Source: Streptomyces sp. DHE7-1
GTDB taxonomy: Bacteria > Actinomycetota > Actinomycetes > Streptomycetales > Streptomycetaceae
Reading direction: 5' to 3'
DNA length: 64,000 bases
Assembly (NCBI GenBank): GCA_016432725.1
Contig: JACJDG010000003.1
Location: 5,114,001 to 5,178,000, forward strand
Program-made: the position numbers and the translations under genes
Notes under the pieces: generated by a model
The model's input: the letters and a program-made list of their open reading frames with translations, nothing else
What the model was told of the DNA's origin: nothing
The model's database searches: none
Shown here: positions 9,061 to 16,862 of the stretch, in pieces
How the letters are laid out: every line of letters begins with the position of its first letter
Numbering within the stretch: the first letter of the stretch is position 1

Positions 9061-10881
9061 ATGGACGTTATGGGGGACAAGGCAACTCTGTTCGAGACAG
9101 GGCGATTTGTGCAGTCTCCGGGTGAGGGGGCGACCCGGGACGAAATGGGCGACACGGGCGACACGGCCGAGGACGCGCGCCTCCGGCTCGCCGCGCGGAC
9201 CGGCGACACCGAGGCGATGAGCGTCCTCGGTGCCATGCTCCTGCGCGGTGGCGACCTCGACGGAGCCGAGCCCCACCTGCGTGCCGCCACCGCGGCCGGC
9301 GACCGCGCCGCCGCCAACAACCTGGGTGTCCTGCTGCACCAGCGCGGCTATGCCGAGGAGGCCGCCGGCTGGTGGCGGATCGCCGCGGTGGCCGGTTCGG
9401 CCGCCGCCGCGCACGCGCTGGGCCGCCACCACCGCGAGCGCGGGGACGAGCCCGCCGCCGAGTACTGGCTGCGCCAGTCCGCCGAGCAGGGCCACGCCCT
9501 GGGCGCCTACGCGCTCGCCGACCTGCTGGAGCACCGGGGGGACGCCGCGGCCGGGGACTGGATGCGGGCCGCCGCCGAACGCGGGCACCGTGAGGCCGCC
9601 TACCGGCTGGCGCGCGCGCTCGACCGGAAGGCCGGCGCCGAGGAGGAGGGCGGGTCCGACAACGCTGTCGAGGAGACCGAGCAGTGGTACCGCCAGGCCG
9701 CGGCCCGCGGTCACCGGCGGGCCGCGCTGCACCTCGGGGCGATCCTGGAGAAGCGCGGGGACCTCAAGGAGGCCGGGCGCTGGTACCTGACCTCCGCCAA
9801 GGACGGGGAGGCCCGTGCCGCCTGCGCCCTGGGCTTCCTGCTGCGCGACGCCGGGGACACCGAGAGTGCCGCCGTGTGGTGGCTCAGGGCCGCCCAGGAC
9901 GGCGACGGCAACGCGGCCAACGCGCTGGGCGCGCTGCACGCCGAGCGCGGCGAGACGCAGACCGCCGAGCGCTGGTACCGGGCCGCGCTGGACGCCGGGG
10001 ACGACAACGGGGCCTACAACCTCGGGCTGCTCTGCGCCGAGCAGGGCCGGACCGCGCAGGCCGAGCAGTGGTACCGGCGGGCGGCGTACGCGGGGCACCG
10101 GGAGGCGGCGAACGCGCTGGCCATCCTGCTGCTCCAGGGCGACGACCCGGCCGGAGCGGAGCCCTGGTTCTCCAAGGCCGCCGAGGCCGGCAGCGTGGAC
10201 GCCGCGTTCAACCTGGGCATCCTGCATGCCGGGCGGGGCACGGGCGAGGACGCCGATGTCGCGCTGCGCTGGTACGAGCGCGCGGCCGCCGCCGGGCACA
10301 CCGAGGCCGCACTTCAGGTCGGGATGGCCCGGCTGCGCGAGGGCGACGAGCAGGGGGCCGAGCGGCACCTGCGCTGCGCGGCGGGCGGCGGCAACCCCGA
10401 GGCGGCCTACCGGCTCGCGACCCTGCTGGACGCGCGGCGGCCCCCGGAGCCGGCCCACGAACTGGGTGAGGTCGTGCACGAGAAGACCGAGTGCGAGGAG
10501 TGGTACGAGCGGGCGGCCACCCAGGGGCACCGTCGTGCCCAGGTGCGGGTGGGCATGCTCGCCGCGGCCCGGGGCGACGTGGTCGAGGCCGCGCGGTGGT
10601 ACCGGGCGGCGGCCGAGGCCGGATCGCGCAACGGGGCGTTCAACCTGGGCCTGCTGCTGGCCCGGGAGGGCAGCGAGCCCGAGGCGGCGGTGTGGTGGAC
10701 TCGGGCCGCCGACGCCGGGCACGGCCGGGCGGCGCTCCGGCTGGCCCTGGTCTACGCGCGTCGTGGTGAGCTGGCGGAAGGGCAGCGGTGGGCCGACCGC
10801 GCGGTGGCGCTGGGGCCCGCGGAGGTGTCCGAGCGGGCGGGCCGGCTGCGGGACGCCCTGCGCGAGGAGCTCTCCGCGTGA
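9061..10881 (+). CDS. Large Sel1/TPR-repeat protein
   Basis: Predicted 606 aa. A 45-residue N-terminus leads into an almost uninterrupted solenoid of 36-residue Sel1-like helical repeats with the pattern A-x-x-x-L-G-x-L-x-x-x-R-G-x-x-x-x-A-x-x-W-x-x-x-A-A-x-x-G; about fourteen copies can be counted to the C-terminus. Such arrays bind protein partners; there is no signal peptide or catalytic domain. The start is ATG 9061 or ATG 9070 (MGDKATLFETGRFVQ), both with GGTGG upstream. It lies alone between two initiator tRNA genes. Partner and role are unknown. Confidence 0.88.
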   Translation: MDVMGDKATLFETGRFVQSPGEGATRDEMGDTGDTAEDARLRLAARTGDTEAMSVLGAMLLRGGDLDGAEPHLRAATAAGDRAAANNLGVLLHQRGYAEEAAGWWRIAAVAGSAAAAHALGRHHRERGDEPAAEYWLRQSAEQGHALGAYALADLLEHRGDAAAGDWMRAAAERGHREAAYRLARALDRKAGAEEEGGSDNAVEETEQWYRQAAARGHRRAALHLGAILEKRGDLKEAGRWYLTSAKDGEARAACALGFLLRDAGDTESAAVWWLRAAQDGDGNAANALGALHAERGETQTAERWYRAALDAGDDNGAYNLGLLCAEQGRTAQAEQWYRRAAYAGHREAANALAILLLQGDDPAGAEPWFSKAAEAGSVDAAFNLGILHAGRGTGEDADVALRWYERAAAAGHTEAALQVGMARLREGDEQGAERHLRCAAGGGNPEAAYRLATLLDARRPPEPAHELGEVVHEKTECEEWYERAATQGHRRAQVRVGMLAAARGDVVEAARWYRAAAEAGSRNGAFNLGLLLAREGSEPEAAVWWTRAADAGHGRAALRLALVYARRGELAEGQRWADRAVALGPAEVSERAGRLRDALREELSA

Positions 10882-10947
10882 CCTGGCCGTTCGCCGGCAA
10901 TGGATTTGCTTCCGCGGGCTTCCCTCCCGTAGTGTCGTGTTCACCGA

Positions 10948-11021
10948 CGCGGGGTGGAGCAGCTCGGTAGCTCGCTGGGCTCATAACCCAGAGGTCGCAG
11001 GTTCAAATCCTGTCCCCGCTA
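10948..11021 (+). tRNA. Initiator tRNA-fMet (CAT), copy 2
   Basis: Identical over all 74 nt to the copy at 8780-8853, including the C1/T72 mismatch, CAT anticodon and GGG/CCC in the anticodon stem. The identity continues a few bases into the 3' flank (CTGAAG), after which the terminator sequences diverge. No encoded CCA. Confidence 0.97.
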
Positions 11022-11028
11022 CTGAAGG

Positions 11029-11066
11029 CCGAGGGCCGGAATCCAGAAATGGGTTCCGGCCCTCGG
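11029..11066 (+). terminator. Terminator hairpin after initiator tRNA copy 2
   Basis: CCGAGGGCCGGAATCC (11029-11044) pairs with GGGTTCCGGCCCTCGG (11051-11066) with one G-T pair and a 6-nt loop. Confidence 0.85.
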
Positions 11067-11114
11067 TCGTTCGCGCCATCCGTTTCCGCTTCCCTGGTGC
11101 GAGCGCGCGAAAAA

Positions 11115-11138
11115 GGAGAGGGGCCGCGGCCCCTCTCC
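11115..11138 (-). terminator. Rho-independent terminator of the Fur-family gene
   Basis: A perfect 12-bp self-complementary hairpin (GGAGAGGGGCCG with CGGCCCCTCTCC) is followed on the minus strand by a T5 run, 28 nt beyond the Fur-family stop codon. It may also stop readthrough from the tRNA side. Confidence 0.85.
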
Positions 11139-11166
11139 TCATCTGTCCCGTGTCACTCGTCCCGCG

Positions 11167-11583
11167 TCACGCACCCGCGCAGTTCGGGCACAGGCCCCGG
11201 TACGTCACCTCGACGTCCGACACCGTGAAGCCGAAGCGCTCGGTGTCGGGGAGGTCGGCGAGCGGGTTGCCCGTGGGGTGCACGTCACGGATCGCGCCGC
11301 ACCGGGCGCAGACCAGGTGGTGGTGCGGGCGGTGCGCGTTCGGGTCGTAGCGCTTGGCGCGCTTGTCCGTCGTGACCTCGATCACCTCGCCGAGGGTCAC
11401 CAGCTCGCCCAGCGTGTTGTAGACGGTCGCCCGGGAGATCTCCGGCAGCTTCGTGACGGCCCGCGCATGGACCTCGTCGGCCGTCATGTGGACGTGCTCG
11501 CCGTCGAGAACCTCGGCCACCACGCGTCGCTGTGCGGTCATCCGCCATCCGCGTCCGCGCAGCCGTTCCAGTAGGTCGCTCAT
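11167..11583 (-). CDS. Fur-family peroxide-type transcriptional repressor
   Basis: Predicted 138 aa from ATG 11583 (MSDLLERLRGRGWRM). The winged helix has RMTAQRRVVAEVL and EISRATVYNTLGELV (recognition helix), and the C-terminal dimer domain carries the metal-binding HHHLVCARCG and a second pair CPNC in the last residues, the CxxC...CxxC structural zinc site. It is divergent from a catalase with a 7-1-7 palindrome between them. This arrangement matches CatR/PerR-like control of a hydrogen-peroxide-inducible catalase in Streptomyces; Zur or Nur specificity cannot be excluded from sequence alone. Confidence 0.9.
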   Translation of the reverse strand: MSDLLERLRGRGWRMTAQRRVVAEVLDGEHVHMTADEVHARAVTKLPEISRATVYNTLGELVTLGEVIEVTTDKRAKRYDPNAHRPHHHLVCARCGAIRDVHPTGNPLADLPDTERFGFTVSDVEVTYRGLCPNCAGA

Positions 11584-11647
11584 GGAAGCAGCGTAACAGC
11601 AGGAGGACCAGATCCCGAACAGGTGTGACTTTGGAATCACATTTGAC

Positions 11648-11662
11648 TTGGACAATGTCCAA
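11648..11662. promoter_or_regulatory. Fur/PerR-type 7-1-7 operator between regulator and catalase
   Basis: TTGGACA-A-TGTCCAA is a perfect 7-1-7 inverted repeat, the spacing of PerR/Fur boxes, located 65 nt upstream of the regulator start and about 65 nt upstream of the catalase start. A second, weaker inverted repeat TGTGA-N8-TCACA lies at 11624-11641. Confidence 0.7.
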
Positions 11663-11726
11663 TGTAGGATCGAGGCGAATTTTGACCGGTGGACAGGACC
11701 GGTCGGGAATGACGCAGGAGGCGCAC

Positions 11727-13181
11727 GTGACGCAGGGACCGCTCACCACGGAGGCCGGTGCACCGGTGGCCGACAACCAGAACAGTGAGACCGCAGGCGT
11801 CGGCGGCCCGGTGCTCGTGCAGGACCAGCTGCTCCTGGAGAAGCTGGCCCACTTCAACCGCGAGCGCATCCCGGAGCGCGTCGTGCACGCCCGGGGAGCG
11901 GGGGCGTACGGCACCTTCACGGTGACCGCCGACGTCACCCCGTACACCCGGGCCGCGTTCCTCTCCGAGGCCGGCAAGGAGACCGAGACCTTCCTGCGCT
12001 TCTCGACCGTGGCCGGGAACCTGGGCGCGGCGGACGCGGTCCGCGACCCGCGCGGCTTCGCGCTGAAGTTCTACACCGAGGAGGGCAACTACGACCTCGT
12101 CGGCAACAACACCCCGGTGTTCTTCATCCGCGACGCGATCAAGTTCCCGGACTTCATCCACACCCAGAAGCGCGACCCGTACACCGGTTCCACGGAGGCG
12201 GACAACGTCTGGGACTTCTGGGGCCTGAGCCCGGAGAGCACCCACCAGGTCACCTGGCTGTTCGGCGACCGCGGCATCCCGGCGTCGTACCGGCACATGG
12301 ACGGCTTCGGCTCGCACACCTACCAGTGGAACAACGAGGCCGGCGAGGTCTTCTGGGTCAAGTACCACTTCAAGACCGACCAGGGGATCAGGAACCTCAC
12401 CGCCGCGGAGGCCGAGGTCCTGGCGGGCAAGGACCCCGACTCCCACCAGCGCGACCTGCGCGAGGCGATCGAGCGCGGGGAGTTCCCGAGCTGGACCGTG
12501 GGCGTGCAGATCATGCCGGCGGCGGACGCGGCGACGTACCGTTTCAACCCGTTCGACCTGACCAAGGTGTGGCCGCACGCGGACTACCCGGTCATGGAGA
12601 TCGGCAGGCTGGAGCTGAACCGCAATCCGCGGAACGTCTTCGCCGAGGTCGAGCAGTCGGTCTTCAGCCCCGCGCACTTCGTGCCCGGCATCGGCCCGTC
12701 CCCGGACAAGATGCTCCAGGGCCGTCTGTTCGCGTACGGCGACGCGCACCGCTACCGCGTCGGCGTCAACGCCGACCACCTGTCGGTGAACCGCCCGCAC
12801 GCCGCCGAGGCGCGCACCAACTCCCGGGACGGCCACCTGTACGACGGCCGGCACGGCGGTGCGAGGAACTACGAGCCGAACAGCTTCGGGGGTCCGGGGC
12901 AGACCGGCCGGCCGCTGTGGCAGCCGTTCGACGGCTTCACCGCGGGCACCGGCGGCCACCCGACGCCGCCGCACGCCGAGGACGACGACTTCGTGCAGGC
13001 GGGTGACCTCTACCGGCTGATGTCGGAGGAGGAGAAGGAGCGACTGGTCGCCAACCTGGCCGGGGCGGTCTCCCAGGTCTCGCGCGAGGACATCGCCGAG
13101 CGCGCGATCGGCAACTTCCGCGAAGCCGACGCCGACTTCGGCAAGCGGCTGGAGACCGCGGTGCGGGCGCTGCGCGGCTGA
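11727..13181 (+). CDS. Monofunctional heme catalase (small-subunit clade)
   Basis: Predicted 484 aa. GTG 11727 is chosen over the in-frame ATG 11709 because AGGAGG lies 5 nt before it. It disproportionates hydrogen peroxide in the cytoplasm. The active-site signature NRERIPERVVHARGAGAYG contains the catalytic histidine; the distal asparagine is in the NTPVFFIRDAIKFPDFIH segment; the proximal heme signature RLFAYGDAHRYRVG contains the heme-ligand tyrosine. Length fits clade 3. It is divergent from the Fur-family gene with a shared operator, so derepression by peroxide is expected. Confidence 0.95.
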   Translation: MTQGPLTTEAGAPVADNQNSETAGVGGPVLVQDQLLLEKLAHFNRERIPERVVHARGAGAYGTFTVTADVTPYTRAAFLSEAGKETETFLRFSTVAGNLGAADAVRDPRGFALKFYTEEGNYDLVGNNTPVFFIRDAIKFPDFIHTQKRDPYTGSTEADNVWDFWGLSPESTHQVTWLFGDRGIPASYRHMDGFGSHTYQWNNEAGEVFWVKYHFKTDQGIRNLTAAEAEVLAGKDPDSHQRDLREAIERGEFPSWTVGVQIMPAADAATYRFNPFDLTKVWPHADYPVMEIGRLELNRNPRNVFAEVEQSVFSPAHFVPGIGPSPDKMLQGRLFAYGDAHRYRVGVNADHLSVNRPHAAEARTNSRDGHLYDGRHGGARNYEPNSFGGPGQTGRPLWQPFDGFTAGTGGHPTPPHAEDDDFVQAGDLYRLMSEEEKERLVANLAGAVSQVSREDIAERAIGNFREADADFGKRLETAVRALRG

Positions 13182-13209
13182 GCCGCCCGTGGCGGCCCGG
13201 GCGCCGGCC

Positions 13210-13245
13210 GGGGCGGGCCGGACCCCACGGGGTCCGGCCCGCCCC
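13210..13245. terminator. Bidirectional terminator between catalase and CBS gene
   Basis: GGGGCGGGCCGGACC (13210-13224) pairs perfectly with GGTCCGGCCCGCCCC (13231-13245) around a 6-nt loop, 28 nt after the catalase stop and 7 nt before the convergent CBS gene's end. Confidence 0.85.
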
Positions 13246-13252
13246 TGTGTGC

Positions 13253-13648
13253 TCAGAGCGCCGGTGCGGGCTCCCGGGCCGGGACCCAGCAGCGGATGAT
13301 GTCGCGGACCGACACGATGCCGACGGGCTCGCCGCGGTCGAGGACCACCAGGTGCCGGAAACCGCCGCGGGTCATGGCCAGGGCCGCCTCCTGGAGGGTC
13401 CAGGTCGGGGTGGCGAAGACGACGTCGGTGGTGGTGTGGGCGTGGGTGCGTTCCGTGTCCGGGTTCTGGCCGAGGCCGACGGAGTTGAGGATGTCGCGTT
13501 CGGTGAGGATGCCGACGCCGCCGGCGTCGGGGTCGAGGACCACCGCGGCGCCGACGTGGCGGGCGGACATCAGGGCGGCTGCCTGACGCAGGGTGTGGGC
13601 GGGGCCGACGGTGAGGATCACCGTGCTCATGGCGTCTCGGACGATCAT
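13253..13648 (-). CDS. CBS-domain pair protein
   Basis: Predicted 131 aa from ATG 13648, preceded by AGGAGGTG about 12 nt upstream. Two CBS motifs make up the whole protein: residues 5-60 (MSARHVGAAVVLDPDAGGVGILTERDI) and 75-125 (MTRGGFRHLVVLDRGEPVGIVSVRDI). Stand-alone CBS pairs bind adenosyl nucleotides and act as energy or stress sensors. The GILTERD and GIVSVRD endings are typical nucleotide-contact positions. Convergent with the catalase; no partner enzyme adjacent. Confidence 0.9.
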   Translation of the reverse strand: MIVRDAMSTVILTVGPAHTLRQAAALMSARHVGAAVVLDPDAGGVGILTERDILNSVGLGQNPDTERTHAHTTTDVVFATPTWTLQEAALAMTRGGFRHLVVLDRGEPVGIVSVRDIIRCWVPAREPAPAL

Positions 13649-13798
13649 GGAATGAGGCCACCTCCTAGGAATCCATGGCGTTGTGCACGGATTCACAAAT
13701 TCACAAGTGGGGGTCGACCTCAGAGTGCCCGGTAAAGAGCGGGTCAACAAGAGGGCGCGCGCGGCCAGTTGAGGGCGTGCGCGGAACTCGCCGGGCCG

Positions 13799-14605
13799 TC
13801 AGGGGCGCCGGCGCCGGTCCAGATGGTCCAGCAGGACGTCGTGCAGCAGGCCGTTGGAGGCCGCCGCGTTGCCGCTGTGCGGGCCCGGACGGCCGTCGAG
13901 CCCGGTGAAGGTGCCGCCGGCCTCGGTGACGATGATCGCGTTCGCCGCCATGTCCCACAGGGACAGCTCCGGCTCGGCGCAGATGTCGACGGAGCCCTCC
14001 GCGACCATCATGTAGGGCCAGAAGTCGCCGTACGCGCGCGTGCGCCACACCTCGCGGGTCAGGTCGAGGAAGCCGTCCAGCCGGCCCTGCTCCTCCCAGC
14101 CGGAGAGCGAGGAGTACGCGAAGGACGCGTCGGCCAAGTCGCCGACGTGGGAGACGTGGATGCGGGACGCGGAGGTCAGACTGCGGCCCGTGAAGGCGCC
14201 GTGGTCCTTCGCGGCCCACCAGCGGCGGCCGAGGGCGGGAGCGGAGACGAGGCCGACGACCGGGTGGTAGCCGCCCTCGCCCGCCTCCATCAGCGAGATG
14301 AGGGTGGCCCAGACCGGGACGCCCCGGACGTAGTTCTTCGTGCCGTCGATCGGGTCGATCACCCAGCGGCGCGGCCCCGTGCCCTCGACGCCGAACTCCT
14401 CACCGAGGACGGCGTCCCGTGGCCGGGCTCGCTTGAGGTGGCCGCGGATGAGTTCCTCCGCCGCCTTGTCCGCCTCGCTGACCGGCGTCATGTCCGGCTT
14501 CGTCTCCACCTTCAGGTCGAGCGCCTTGAAGCGGTCCATGGTGGTGGCGTCGGCCGCGTCCGCGAGTACATGGGCGAGTCGGAGGTCGTCGAGGTAGTCC
14601 GGCAT
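13799..14605 (-). CDS. hisN: Inositol-monophosphatase-fold histidinol-phosphatase
   Basis: Predicted 268 aa from ATG 14605 (MPDYLDDLRLAH); an earlier in-frame ATG exists 21 nt upstream. Metal-site motifs of the Mg/Li-sensitive phosphatase family are complete: KPDMTPVSEADKAAEE near residue 40, GEEFG near 75, WVIDPIDGTKNYVRG near 90-105 and SLWDMAANAIIVTEAGG near 220. In Streptomyces the enzyme encoded at this locus, next to aroA/rsgA, was shown to be the histidinol-phosphate phosphatase of histidine synthesis, which is why I give hisN; inositol-1-phosphatase activity is the alternative. Cytoplasmic. Gene stands alone on this strand. Confidence 0.88.
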   Translation of the reverse strand: MPDYLDDLRLAHVLADAADATTMDRFKALDLKVETKPDMTPVSEADKAAEELIRGHLKRARPRDAVLGEEFGVEGTGPRRWVIDPIDGTKNYVRGVPVWATLISLMEAGEGGYHPVVGLVSAPALGRRWWAAKDHGAFTGRSLTSASRIHVSHVGDLADASFAYSSLSGWEEQGRLDGFLDLTREVWRTRAYGDFWPYMMVAEGSVDICAEPELSLWDMAANAIIVTEAGGTFTGLDGRPGPHSGNAAASNGLLHDVLLDHLDRRRRP

Positions 14606-14748
14606 GCCTCGAACCGTATCCGCCATGGACGCCCCAGGGCCACAAGGGTCCGGACCGGGCGGGGCGCGACGGTGGCCCGCACACCCTTGACAGTGCGTGG
14701 GAGCGCGTCAAATCTGGGCGCAGAGTTGTCCGCCCCAGGGAGGCGATG

Positions 14749-15354
14749 ATGCCTGCGGCCCGGGAATCCCTACTGGACGCCGCCGCCACGGCGCTCGCGC
14801 GCCGGCCGTGGACCGCGGTGCGGATGGTCGACGTGGCCGCGGCGGCCGGGGTGTCCCGGCAGACGCTGTACAACGAGTTCGGGAGCAAGGAGGGGCTGGC
14901 CAGGGCGCTGGTGCGGCGGGAGGCCGACGGATATCTCGCCGGGGTGGAACGGGCCCTCGCCGCGCACACCGACCCCCGCGACCGGCTCACCGCCACCGCC
15001 GAGTGGACGGCGTCGGCGGCCCGGGACAGCGCGCTGGTACGGGCCCTGCTCACCGGGTGCTGGAGCGAGCGCCTGCCCGCGCCGGCGCTCGCCGCCGTGC
15101 GCTCCTCCTCCGTCGTACCCGCGCAGCGCCGGGCGGACGGGCCGCTGCCCTCGCCCGGCGACTTCGTGCGGCTGGTCCGGGACCGCGCGGTCACCGTGCT
15201 GGCCGGGCCCGCCGCCGCCACGGAGCACACCGCCGACCTGACCCGCTCCTGCGAACTGGCCGTGCGCCTCGCCCTGTCCTGCGTCGCGGCACCACCGGAG
15301 GAGGACGGCGTGGCGGAACTGGTGCGCGGCGTGCTGGGGCGTCACCTGGTCTGA
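14749..15354 (+). CDS. TetR-family transcriptional regulator
   Basis: Predicted 201 aa from ATG 14749 (a second ATG lies directly upstream at 14746; GGGAGG spacing favours the later one). The N-terminal helix-turn-helix is VRMVDVAAAAGVSRQTLYNEFGSKEGLARALV, and the ligand-binding domain that follows is Ala/Arg-rich without a recognisable specificity. It is divergent from hisN and convergent with the SMR exporter gene. Target unknown. Confidence 0.88.
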   Translation: MPAARESLLDAAATALARRPWTAVRMVDVAAAAGVSRQTLYNEFGSKEGLARALVRREADGYLAGVERALAAHTDPRDRLTATAEWTASAARDSALVRALLTGCWSERLPAPALAAVRSSSVVPAQRRADGPLPSPGDFVRLVRDRAVTVLAGPAAATEHTADLTRSCELAVRLALSCVAAPPEEDGVAELVRGVLGRHLV

Positions 15355-15428
15355 ACCGCGTCCGCCCGGCCGGGCGGCCGGGCGCCGTCCCGGCCCGAGG
15401 GTGCCCACGGCGGGCCGGCGGGAGGACG

Positions 15429-15751
15429 TCAGTGCGCCGAGCCCGACAACTGGAGGCCGATCACGCCGATGATGACGAAGGAGATCGAGACGATCTTCAG
15501 GGTCGACACCAGGTCGCCGAGGAAGACCATGCCGTAGATCGCGGTGCCCGCCGCGCCGATCCCTGTCCACACGGCGTACGCGGGCCGACGTCGAGTTTCT
15601 TCAGGGACAGGGTCAGCAGGCCGAAGCTGCCCAGGGCGAAGGAGGCGAAGGCGATCGTGGGCCACAGCCGGGTGAACCCGTGCGAGAGCTTGAGGCACAC
15701 GGCGAAACCGGTCTCCAGAATCCCGGCCACTATGACCAGCAGCCACGCCAT
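15429..15751 (-). CDS. SMR-family exporter, SugE/Gdx-like; frameshifted in this sequence
   Basis: Restoring one base gives 107 aa with four transmembrane helices from ATG 15751: MAWLLVIVAGILETGFAVCLK with the conserved membrane glutamate, SHGFTRLWPTIAFASFALGSFG, AYAVWTGIGAAGTAIYGMVFLG and a last helix ending IGLQLSGSAH. The frame breaks at GGG 15582-15584, where VGP-AYAVWTG needs one more C on the coding strand. The GFTR and AYAVWTGIGA signatures favour the guanidinium-export (Gdx/SugE) subgroup over broad quaternary-ammonium exporters. No complete guanidine riboswitch is visible upstream. Confidence 0.85.
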
Positions 15752-15835
15752 GTGCGGTCCTCCCGTAGGTCCGGATCTCCGGATCGGTGCGATTATGCAC
15801 TTACCGAACGCGACCCCCGGCAAACCCCGCGGTGT

Positions 15836-16846
15836 TCAGTCGCCCTCCCGGCGGTCCCGCGTGGACAGCAGCCGGCGCAGCGAGTACAGCCGTGCCGGAT
15901 CGGCGTGCCCCTCCTCGACGAACACGTCCAGCGCGCAGTCCGGCTCGTCGTGGCTGCACGCGCGCGGGCAGCCCTCGGTGCCCGGCTCCAGGTCCGGGAA
16001 GGCGAGGATCACCCGGGAGGGATCGATGTGCGCCAGGCCGAAGGAGCGCACCCCCGGGGTGTCGACGACCCATTCGTCCGCCCCGGCGAGGGGCAGGGCG
16101 AGGGCGGAGGTGGTGGTGTGGCGGCCGCGGCCCGTCACCGCGTTGACATGGCCGGTCGTGCGCCGCAGGTCCGCCGGGACGAGCGTGTTGACCAGGGTCG
16201 TCTTGCCCACGCCCGAGTGGCCCACGAACGCGGTGATCCGGCCTTCCAGGTACTCGCGCACCCGGTCGGCGGCGTCGCCGTTCTCCAGTTCCTCCCGGCT
16301 GGTGACGACGTACGGGATGTCGAGCGCGCCGTACAGCTCCAGCAGTTTGTCCGGCGGGGCCAGGTCGGACTTCGTCATCACCAGCAGCGGCTCCAGGCCG
16401 CCGTCGTAGGCCGCCACCAGGCAGCGGTCGATCAGGCGCGGGCGCGGCTCGGGGTCGGCGAGGGCCGTGACGATCGCCAGTTGGTCGGCGTTGGCGACGA
16501 CCACCCGCTCGTAGGGGTCGTCGTCGTCCGCGGTGCGGCGCAGCACCGAGGTGCGCTCCTCGATGCGCACGATCCGCGCGAGGGTGTCCTTCTTGCCGGA
16601 CAGATCGCCGACCAGTGCCACCCGGTCGCCCACGACGGCCGCCTTGCGGCCCAGCTCCCGGGCCTTCATCGCCAGCACGGTCCGGCCCTCGACCAGGCAG
16701 GTCAGGCGGCCCCGGTCGACGGTGAGGACCATGCCCTCGGCCGCTTCCTCGTGCTTGGGCCGGATGTTGGTGCGCGGCCGGTTGCCCTTGCGGTTGGGGC
16801 GGCTGCGGATGTCGTCCTCGTCGGTGTGCTTGCCGTAGCGGCGCAT
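15836..16846 (-). CDS. rsgA: Ribosome small-subunit-dependent GTPase A
   Basis: Predicted 336 aa from ATG 16846. RsgA matures the 30S subunit using a circularly permuted GTPase: an N-terminal OB fold (residues 40-100), then G4 TKSD, then G1 GHSGVGKTTLVNTL, then G2/G3 with WVVDTPGVRSFGL, and a C-terminal zinc finger CPRACSHDEPDC. A basic N-terminal tail (RPNRKGNRPRTNIRPKH) probably contacts rRNA. It follows aroA by 16 nt on the same strand, so the two form an operon, an arrangement common in Streptomyces. Confidence 0.95.
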   Translation of the reverse strand: MRRYGKHTDEDDIRSRPNRKGNRPRTNIRPKHEEAAEGMVLTVDRGRLTCLVEGRTVLAMKARELGRKAAVVGDRVALVGDLSGKKDTLARIVRIEERTSVLRRTADDDDPYERVVVANADQLAIVTALADPEPRPRLIDRCLVAAYDGGLEPLLVMTKSDLAPPDKLLELYGALDIPYVVTSREELENGDAADRVREYLEGRITAFVGHSGVGKTTLVNTLVPADLRRTTGHVNAVTGRGRHTTTSALALPLAGADEWVVDTPGVRSFGLAHIDPSRVILAFPDLEPGTEGCPRACSHDEPDCALDVFVEEGHADPARLYSLRRLLSTRDRREGD

Positions 16847-16862
16847 GATCCCAGTCCGCCCG

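Noticed and set aside
8971..10944. A 657-codon open frame antisense to the Sel1 gene
   Set aside because: Composition is Gly/Val/Arg/Leu-rich without any family signature and it exists only because the sense gene's codon bias leaves the reverse frame open; the Sel1 repeat pattern proves the sense frame.
11637..13661. A 674-codon minus-strand frame across the catalase
   Set aside because: The catalase signatures on the plus strand are complete; the reverse frame is a shadow.
15752..15830. Guanidine-II (mini-ykkC) riboswitch before the SMR exporter
   Set aside because: Only one possible ACGR loop (CCTACGGGAGG) is visible, where the class requires two hairpins; the repeat GATCCGGA seen there is only 8 bp.
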